Shown: in pieces, positions 48,453 through 64,000 of the stretch
Layout: every line of letters starts with the position of its first letter
Position numbering within the stretch: position 1 is the first letter of the stretch
Assembly (NCBI RefSeq): GCF_024713975.1
Contig: NC_091115.1
Location: forward strand, 4,788,501 to 4,852,500
Direction: 5' to 3'
From: Paralichthys olivaceus
Taxonomy: Eukaryota > Chordata > Actinopteri > Pleuronectiformes > Paralichthyidae
DNA length: 64,000 nucleotides
Program-made: the position numbers and the translations under genes
Notes under the pieces: model-generated
The model's input: the letters and a program-made list of their open reading frames with translations, nothing else
What the model was told of the DNA's origin: nothing
Database searches by the model: none

Positions 48453-49100
48453 CTGCCAAAACAAGATGCAGCTCAGGGTTGTCTTTATAAAAGGAATTTA
48501 TCGTTCAGAATTTACTTATTTCAACGGTGGGAAAGTAAAAAATATAGTTAAATCTTATTATACATCATAATACCTATGGAGGTTAATCTTATAATAGATT
48601 ATAATACATATAAGTTACATCTTATAAAACATACATTACAAAAAATATAATATTATCAAGCTTATAATACATTACAAAAGAAATTTAGTTGAATCTTATA
48701 ATACGTTATAATACTTTACAATGCAAATACAGTTTTTATACATTACAATACATCCTGATACATATAGAGTTGAATACTTTATAATACTACAATATAATAA
48801 TACTGGTATTATTATATTATAGTCTCATAATATTCCGTATGTATTCTCGATAGTATTCTGATGACGTTGTGTTGCGGAGTTAAATGCTTGTTGTTCTTCT
48901 TCTTTGTTTTATTTACATTGTTTGTGAGGAAACTTTTTTAACAAATAAAGGTTGATTGAAGATAAAGACGCTGCCTCCTGCTGGTGCTCTGCGGTAACGA
49001 CACCCTGCAGCGACACCACTGCGTCCTCCGTTGCTAGGTTATTTTTTTTTCCCGGGAAGGCCGACGCCACCGCGGGGTTCGCGTTTTAGACTAATTCATA

Positions 49101-56422
<7,322 letters not shown>

Positions 56423-57064
56423 GGTGATATGATTGACTCTTAATGGCTTCCTGTACAATATTACAGGGTCCAACAGTGGGGCATGGGGGATACAAAAAAA
56501 AGGACCATCCAGACTTTTTTTTTACTCCAATTATCCAACAGAGGACTGTTCTCTCTCCACATTTGACTGACTGAGGCACACGGGGCAATAACCCTACTGC
56601 TGGAGGGGAGAAAACCAACAATGAGGTCATGTTGCATTTGGAGTTTAAAGGTTGGAAGCTGTTTGTATCAATGTGTAACCAGGAATGTTAAAAAAAATGG
56701 TATGTGGTGTCAGTGAGGTCAGAACAAGTTTTGCTCTCTTGAAACGGTTCTTGACCCGGACCAAGCTCTTTACAAAGACAAGGAAAAATGACCCAAAAAA
56801 TGCTCTGATATAAGAAAATATTGAATGAAACCTCATGAGACGACTCTGACAGCCGGAGATTTGAGGTACCTGCCACAAATAGAAAAGTGGCAGATACACA
56901 AAGTCAAAAAAAGAGTTGCGCCAGTTGGAAAACGAAACGCATAAATCCAACATGAGCAAGAAGAATTAAAAACGTGAGCTATGCATGATTACTGAGCACT
57001 GACATCTTAACTCGACTCACCACACAGATGCTATGAAGGAGCTCTGTGAGATGAACTGAATGGA

Positions 57065-57070
57065 AATAAA
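57065..57070 (+). promoter_or_regulatory. ttll1: Candidate ttll1 polyadenylation signal
   Basis: AATAAA about 640 bp after the ttll1 stop codon. Confidence 0.5.
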
Positions 57071-57492
57071 GATGAAAAAATTAAAATGTTTTAGATATGA
57101 TTTATTGATAGGCAGATGATACTGAGATAGATATAATTAACAGAAAGAAAATGTATAATGACCCTGAAATAGATTACTTTAATAATTTTTTATATGTTCA
57201 TTATCTGTATATGTTCATTAAGATTGATTGTATTCAGTGCTGAACCTTGTTGCACTTTATCACTTTATTTAAAGATATCCCATGATGCATTTTGAGTTGG
57301 ACTGCTGCATATTTTCACATTCATCTTAAATATAATTTTTTTCCTGCAGAGGCTGAGATATTGAATCAGTGATGATGAATAAACGTCCATATTTTTTATT
57401 TAACTAATGTTGGGCTGAACAGTATAGTTCATCTTGTTTGAATATCACAATGCCTCCAGTATAATGTTAATGCTAAAACAGTATCAATCAAA

Positions 57493-57855
57493 CCATAGAC
57501 TGTATATAAAGATGGACGACACATCTCCACTTCCTCCCACTCTCTAGAAATGAAGACGGATACGATCACTGCCATCATGTGCCTATGATGTCATCTGGAG
57601 CCAATTGGAGTTCCTGGACAAATTAACACTTGAACAAACATCAGTGTGAGAAGAACTATTTAAAATCACTGAAACCATCGTAGAGAAAAAATATATTTGA
57701 AGTGTACTTCAGGTGTCCATGTCCTATCTACTAACATGGAGGAGGCGAGGTTTATGGCCTACACTGCAGCCAGCTAGCAGGTGGCGATCGAGACATTTTG
57801 TCTTCACTTTTGTGGAGCTGTCATGTCGTCAATCCTTATTTACAGTCTATGATTG
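57493..57855 (+). mobile_element. MITE-like element with about 35-bp imperfect inverted ends
   Basis: The left end reads ATAGACTGTATATAAAGATG and continues GACGACACATCTCCAC. The right end, reverse-complemented, reads ATAGACTGTAAATAAGGATT and continues GACGACATGACAGCTCCAC. It is about 360 bp, with no coding capacity. Other copies are at 20344-20420 and 60800-60925. The transposase family cannot be told from this. Confidence 0.7.
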
Positions 57856-58896
57856 AAACCTATTCTGATGTATGCTTTTGTATTAGTAGTACCTTGAAAA
57901 TTGTTTCCTCTTCTTTCCCCTCATGAACAAGGAAAATACAGTCACATGTGTATTGATCTATTATTTCCTTCTAAATTCCCCTGTAGCCGTCTGACCTGTG
58001 TCAGTCATTGCTAGAAAGTGAGATATAAGCATAATGATATTCCTCTGTATGACATAGTCATCATTTCAATTCATTTTAATTTTGGGTCTTGCTTTCAATA
58101 AAATATCCATATTGGTGCTGCCTAGACATGTTTTTACATTCAAATCAGGGGTAGGTAGAAGTATTGACGAATTTAAACCTAATTGATTTGCAAGAATCTT
58201 TTTTTAAGTTGTGGTCAGTCTCACATCCTGTTAAACTGCAACTGATGAAGAAAAAATAGCACTTCATATGTACAGCTCTAGATCTAATAGTGTCTTACAC
58301 AACACTGCATTAAATAAATATCTGGCCATATTTAAAAAGTTAACCGCTTCTGCTTGAGTAAAAGTGTCTGTATTTATATTTGCAAATTAACAAATATTCA
58401 CGAGAAGACACCAGAACGATACTTTTCTAAGGTAAGTTAATGATGTGACAAACCTCATCATCATCAAGACCTGAGGGGGTTTCATAGAATTGCATTACAT
58501 GTTCTGAAATGAGCTGAAAAGCAATACACCCTCCAAACTCTTCCTCTGATGAGTTTGTAAGAGAATCCACTTGACCCTTATGTGACTCCTCATTTACTCA
58601 TTTTACAGCCACAAGTCTCTCCAGGGTCCTCAGACCCCCTGTTGGGAACCACTCAGGGTCCTCTGGATGAAGTGGCCCAAGGGATGTGACGTCAGACAGG
58701 CGCGCCTCTTCATAGTTTACAAAAAGCTCAACAGTCTTCAATAGACTGAAACATCAGGAAGTCTGTTTATCAAAGTAAAAGTTTCATGTTAAGTTAAATT
58801 AAATAAATGGCTGTTACTGCAAAATACTCCCAAATATCAGATTTAGAATCTGGGTTTATTGCCAAGTAGGTTTACACATACAAGGACATTTTCTGT

Positions 58897-58924
58897 GGTG
58901 TGTGTGTGTGCGTGTGTGTGTGTG
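58897..58924. repeat. (GT)n microsatellite, imperfect
   Basis: TG/GT run with one C interruption near 58911 in intergenic DNA. Confidence 0.88.
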
Positions 58925-59519
58925 CAAGCATAAATACAATATAATATAAACACAGAAAGACGACATGTAGGCTTAAATCATGGTGTAAATGACACTGTTT
59001 CCAGTCTAATTTGAATGTTGGGGCTTATGGACACTTATGACACCACAGGAACGGTATGGAGGCTTTTTCTGTTGGTGTTTTTTCTTTGAAGAAGAAGAAT
59101 TGGTCACGATTGACTTCAGTTGTTTTAGATTTGGCTGCAACGCTATTTACCGAAACACTTCATCCACTCCTCCATTGGTGAGTAGATATATATGATGAGC
59201 TATCCCTTTAAATTGCAGAAAATATAAGTAACACTCATTTATACACTGTTTTAAGGTGCTTGGCAAGTAAATGACAAAAAAAAAAAAACGAAGGTAGACA
59301 TAGGAAACAATTAAAGAAGCATATAAAAGGAAATATTCAAAAGTCATCCGAAGATCAGAACATTAGCAGAACACAAATACAAGAATAAAAAAGTGGTTCT
59401 TTAAGTTTCTTATTATTTTCCTTTCCCTTGAAAACAAATGCGGCCTCTCCTCGGTTTTACTTTGAAAGTGCTGACAGGATGTGCGGTGTGGCTGTGACTC
59501 CCGGTAACTGACGCTGGTG

Positions 59520-59650
59520 TCAGTCAGTCGATCGGTGGTTCCGCTGCCGAGCGGAGAGAACGGCCCGAAAAAGATTCGTTAACCGGCACCGAGGAGAGAA
59601 ACGACTGTTCAGCCGAACACAAACCGTCCCGAGGAAGAAACCCAACCCAG
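59520..59650 (+). other. pacsin2: Probable noncoding first exon, likely pacsin2
   Basis: A GC-rich, CpG-containing stretch ends in a consensus donor (CCCAG|GTGAGT at 59650/59651). No coding exon follows within 4.3 kb, so this would be a 5' UTR exon with a long first intron. In human, PACSIN2 follows TTLL1 on the same strand, matching this position and direction. The gene name is by synteny only; no PACSIN2 protein is in the window, and the 5' limit is approximate. Confidence 0.4.
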
Positions 59651-62600
59651 GTGAGTTCACACGGAGACTTCGAACTTCCACAATTCAAACTTTTTTTTTT
59701 TTTTTTTTTCTTCGTACTTCAGGGGCGCAGCGGCTAATTCGCTAACATTAAAGCTAGTGCGCTAACGTTAAAGTTCACTGACTGTTGCTTCGACACTGTT
59801 TGACTCGGAGATATTTAACACGTGAGTCCATGTGTGGAAATGCAGTTGAACTAGTTTCACACTGATTCCCTGTAACTTGGTTTTTTTTGTGTATCGCGGG
59901 CGTTGGGATTTTAAAACTCCTCAGATTTAAGCTAGCGCCGTCAAGTCGCAGTTTAACGAACCGCCGTTGTCATTAATGGTGGATTTGAGTTTGTTTCGAA
60001 CCTGGTTCGGTCCTGAAGAGGTGTCTTGGCTTCGCTGTCTCTCGCCGGGAGACACTCGTGTTTCGTTGCCTGGAGTGATAAAGGGTGGGGCAGTTTACAC
60101 GAGCAAAGATAACGTTAAGTCCGTGTCATGCCACCCTGCACATGTTTACATTACAACATATAGAAAAGTCCACTTCTCAGCTGCCGCCGCCGCAATCTGC
60201 TGCTGCAGGGCCACACGAGCTGCCAAGTTCACCCTCCTGAGTCCTGGACTGGACATGCACACCAAGTTTAATCCACGGAGAGATGTGTTAGCTGATTTAT
60301 TCGACTCTTGAGCTATTTTAATGCGTTTTACAGTGAGATCAACACGAGCTCATTAATCACCGGGGACAGAGAAGCCTGGGCCAGAACTCATGGTATTGTA
60401 ATGAATGAATCACTGGAAGTTATCAGTCATCATGAAGTAACATTAAAAAAAAAAAAAAAAAGTGTCTGGTTTGTTGTTTGTATGAGGAGTAGTGTTGTCA
60501 GGAAACAGCAATAGTGAAAGCCAATGTGGAAAGGCTGCTGGTTCCCTTTTTAAAAAGCGGGTGTGGGTGTTCAGCTGAGTTAAAGTTAGAATTGATGTTC
60601 CAGTTTAGGCTGCGCTCCAGTTAAGGATCTGTGTTGGCGTGTTACTCTTGCAGTGCTGTGTCTGATTGGCATAAATAAACCTCCCTGTATGAACATTTTT
60701 AAATTCAAAGGGATTAGAAACTAGAAAGACTGAATTCTCCACGAAATTAATCACAAATCAGACTCTCCAAAATTGCTTAATGTGCTTTCATAGCTGAGAC
60801 CATAGGCCGTGTATAAAGATGGACGACGCGTTTCCACTTCCTCCCAGGATTCAGACATGAAGCCAAAATGTCCGAGTTACGAACGCTGCCTTCTTGCGTT
60901 GATGATATAATTTGGAGCCAGCGTCTGTGCCGTAGTGGGGAATGGAGCTGTGGTATTGAGGTCCTGTACATTCAGGTGCTTGGATTCAAGGAAATCAGAA
61001 CTGGAATTTTTCTGACATCTTATAGATTCAATGATCAATCAAGGAAATAATGACCAGTCGATAATAAAAATAGCTGCATCCTTTCTTCCCAGGTCCTCTG
61101 GTTATTGTAAACACTTGAAATACTCTTTAGAAAGTTTAAAAGTCAAAAATACTGTTCCTGTGTGATTATTGTCTTCTTCAGAGGATCTCAGATGTGGACA
61201 GAGAACAACTTTTAAAGGTCAAAAGATGATGAACTTGCTTTCATGGCACTTTCCTGAAATGTCTGCAGCTTTAAATGCATCACATGAGAATATGCCTGCC
61301 GGTGACATACAGATCTCCACTTCCCTGTCATGTAATACTGAATTTCCCTCCATTATGTTCTTCTCCGCGCTGTAGACGCTTCCAGTGGAAAATACCTGAA
61401 AGTGTGGAACAAATGCCATTGTTTCCCCCTGTCCATAGAGCAAATGGTTTTTGAGCAGGCGGACCGGTCAGTTATGCCTCAGCTACTGTTGACATTGGTG
61501 TTGATGGACTAACGGTTGCATTGTCTTGTGTTTGGATTCACCCAACTGTTGAATAAAGCTCTGATATAAAGGCTGGATATAGGTGTAAGTCTGTAATTGG
61601 GAGACTCTACATTTGAAAGACCATATTCCTGGTCGCTGCAGCTGTTGAGCTCACATGAGGAAAGAGGGCAGAGGTGATTGACTGACAGGGAAATAAAATC
61701 AAGGCTGTGACCTGCAGTGGCCATGGAAACTTCTGACCTTCAAGCTTGAGGAAGCAAAGGAATGACTGTATTATTTTTTCTCTCACAGCTCAGTCGGGAT
61801 TTAGTTACGTCCTGCTGTGGAATTGCAATATTGAAGGGATAGATCAGCTCAGCCGCACTCCCCCCTCCGTCTGTGAGGTATTGCAGGCGTTTAATGCAAC
61901 AAAAGAAGGAAACGGAAACATACACAAAAAAAAAACACCCGTCGTCAGATAAGCAATTTTCATTTGGAAGCATAGAACACTTAGTATGCTTTCAGCTCTT
62001 ATGTAATCACTCTGTCTTCCTGAAATGTTCATGAACAGAGGGGCTGGTATTGTCAAGATTGTGTGTGTCATTATTGCAAAATTATGTCATGGAGATACTA
62101 ACTGTAAGAGAAATTACAACCGTAATTTAGGTGTTTGTACTTGTTTATCTATCTGTCTGTCCTTTTGTTTGTCCATGTGTCTGTCTGACAGTCCCTCTTT
62201 TTGTTGACAGATTTTCTCACCACGGTAGCGTCATAACCGTGCACGAAACTTAAAGGTGCCTAGTTAAGCTCAAAATGAGGGTGGAGTTTGAAAATGGGTT
62301 TGGTCTAACTCACAGGTACTGAGTACTCATGTAATAATATAGTAATAATTATTGATTACTCATGTGGGAACGTCAACATGTTAATGGATGGTCTGAAGAT
62401 GTGATCCCATTGCAATATGATCTCTAGTTAGCATTCATACTGTGATGATGAACAAGTAGTAACTCTGCTTACTGCACATGTTCCCCCTCTCCAGCAGCTA
62501 CTGAGTCAGATAGAGGGAATTTTTGAGATTGTGTGACATTAACATGTCGATGTCCTTGCTACACACTCTGATAAGACTCTGTGTCTGATTCCACTAAAGT

Positions 62601-64000
62601 TTTAAACAACCTAACCTCACATATCTAACAAACATGATTCTTCCTCTGGATCAGAAATGGATACTTCTAAAGTGTACGTGCAGTGTGTGTCTCTAGGTGC
62701 TCTCATAATTGTTTTCTTCCATTAATAGAAACACACACACAGATTTTAAGGCTGGTCAGCTGTGTGTGTGTGCTCATCTCTTTGGTCGTGTATCCTGTTG
62801 TTTCCTGCTCCTCTGCTTGGTTCCTGATCCTGACACTGCTTCTGTGACCTCCAGAGCACTTTGAGAAATATAAACATGGCGTGAATAGACAGCTCGTGCT
62901 GGTTTGTGGGAAAGAATATGTTCCTGTACACAAGGATGTGTTTGTCCTGCCTCTCTTGCATAGACGTGTCTCCTACTTCGCAGGACCTGTAAGGTCAGGT
63001 ATCGACATTCTAGAGGCAAACGAGACAGTTCAGTTTCATTTTGTCCTTCTTAGTATACCGTCTATGATCTCTTCCTTTAATTATGTCTTCATCTCCTTTG
63101 AATTGCACCCTCCTTACACCAGCTGCAAAAGGACACTTGGATCTCATGTCTGTTGCTTCGTCATGACTCAAGTTCAGCGTTCATGTGCTTTTAATAACAC
63201 AAGAGTCACCTTTTCCTTTTGCTGTCTCACTCTGCATTGCCTCCCCTTTTTAGCTGGGCGGCTGCTGCTCTCTGCATCAACATTCAAAAATAATCTACTT
63301 TAAAACCACATCTAGACTCATCTGCACAAGTTACGATGCAAGTTTATGTATTTGATAAATGAGAGGAAAAATGACAGCATGGGAACTTGCTCATGATGCC
63401 AAGGTTCAGTTGAGGCATGGAAGCACTGAGGAATGCATTTGTTCACTTCTATCTTGAGACCGATTTAAGCAGCCAGATTCCAGTGTGCTCAGTTCATTTA
63501 CTTATCAGCTGTTAGTGGATATCATTGTTGTGTTTGATTACGTAATCTCAAAGACTGTAATGGTAAAGACCCATATTCACACAAGTTTCCTGCAGCCTTG
63601 ATGGAATCATGCATTTGTTGCCAAGACAGATTGTCTTGGTAATTATTTGTCACTGCTTATTTACATGACAATAAGACAATGTTAAATATCAGTTTATCCA
63701 TTAAGCATTGTTTACATATTCTCTTCATTCCCATGTGGTTTTTTGGGGCTTGTGCGTAGCGGCAGAGTGTTGAATTTTCCAGCGTGCTCCTGCTGAGTGA
63801 CAGATTGAGTGGACTTCAGACCACAGCTTAGTCAACAGCATTGTTTACAGTTCTGGGTCAAGCCATGTACAATTGTTTAACACAGCCCCCCCACACATGT
63901 CCTACAGAGCCAAGGGTGTGCAGACGCTTGTTCCTGTTTGCTCCTGATTATATCAGACCTAGGAAAAGAGCTTTTGTGCTGAAGGAATTCCCAATACGTT
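59651..64000. other. Putative first intron of the right-edge gene
   Basis: No coding exon was recognised on either strand. It holds a poly(T) run at 59691-59709, a MITE-like copy at 60800-60925, a (CTGT)-rich patch at about 62145-62190, and otherwise unremarkable AT-rich sequence. Open frames up to 140 codons (62881-63303, 59967-60311) do not resemble known proteins and lack convincing splice context. Confidence 0.45.
60800..60925 (+). mobile_element. MITE-like element fragment
   Basis: Begins CATAGGCCGTGTATAAAGAT and continues GGACGACGCGTTTCCACTTC, matching the left part of the element at 57493-57855. Later blocks such as 'gatgata.aat.tggagcca' also match, but the right terminus was not recognised. 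Confidence 0.6.

Larger units (their letters stand above)
47250..49100. other. bik 5' introns and bik-ttll1 head-to-head region
   Basis: Mostly AT-rich; 48540-48860 is dominated by short imperfect repeats of TTATAATAC type. Base composition turns GC-rich from about 48960, where the divergent bik and ttll1 promoters should lie. The 79-codon minus-strand frame at 47362-47601 was not recognised and its boundaries do not fit the bik phases. Confidence 0.5.
57071..59519. other. Intergenic DNA between ttll1 and next gene
   Basis: No exon was recognised. It holds a MITE-like element (57493-57855) and a TG microsatellite (58897-58924), and is otherwise AT-rich. It ends at a GC-rich patch that looks like a promoter. 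Confidence 0.55.

Noticed and set aside
62881-63303. 140-codon plus-strand open frame
   Set aside because: It starts at an ATG-less codon, has irregular composition, no domain, and lies in the putative first intron at the right edge.

Overview
This is vertebrate nuclear DNA, almost certainly from a ray-finned (teleost) fish. Multi-exon genes have GT-AG introns, encode proteins of near-human length, sit among short introns and dinucleotide microsatellites, and are interspersed with repeats of types I associate with teleosts. No prokaryotic, viral, CRISPR or operon structure is visible.

Left block (about 1-30,000): the last exon of a choline phosphotransferase gene (chpt1, +), all 21 coding exons of gnptab (-), all 7 of dram1 (+) and all 7 of washc3 (-). 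Order and strands match human 12q23 (CHPT1-GNPTAB-DRAM1-WASHC3), except that SYCP3 is not seen. Their products act on the lysosome/endosome axis: GNPTAB builds the mannose-6-phosphate tag on lysosomal enzymes, DRAM1 is a lysosomal autophagy modulator, and WASHC3 belongs to the endosomal WASH actin complex.

Middle block (about 30,000-43,000): an intronless tetraspanin gene (+) with a long Pro/Gln-rich N-terminus, then a 12-exon DEF6/SWAP70-family gene (+).

Right block (about 43,300-64,000): mcat (+, mitochondrial malonyl-CoA:ACP transacylase), bik (-, BH3-only apoptosis protein), ttll1 (+, tubulin polyglutamylase) and, at 59.5 kb, a likely noncoding first exon whose strand and position match PACSIN2. 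This reproduces human 22q13.2 (MCAT-BIK-TTLL1-PACSIN2). The last ttll1 intron holds three intact intron-containing tRNA-Tyr(GTA) genes and one broken copy; a further decayed copy lies in an upstream ttll1 intron.

The rest is introns, UTRs and intergenic DNA with microsatellites, several small terminal-inverted-repeat elements, one decayed LINE fragment and a perfect 18-bp inverted repeat. I see no new multi-gene system. The points most worth a second look are the intronic tRNA-Tyr cluster, the intronless tetraspanin, phase-compatible alternative 5' exons of bik, and a shared GTCACATG E-box upstream of gnptab, dram1 and washc3. Exon boundaries come from reading splice sites and phase by eye. 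Database comparisons are from memory of the families.
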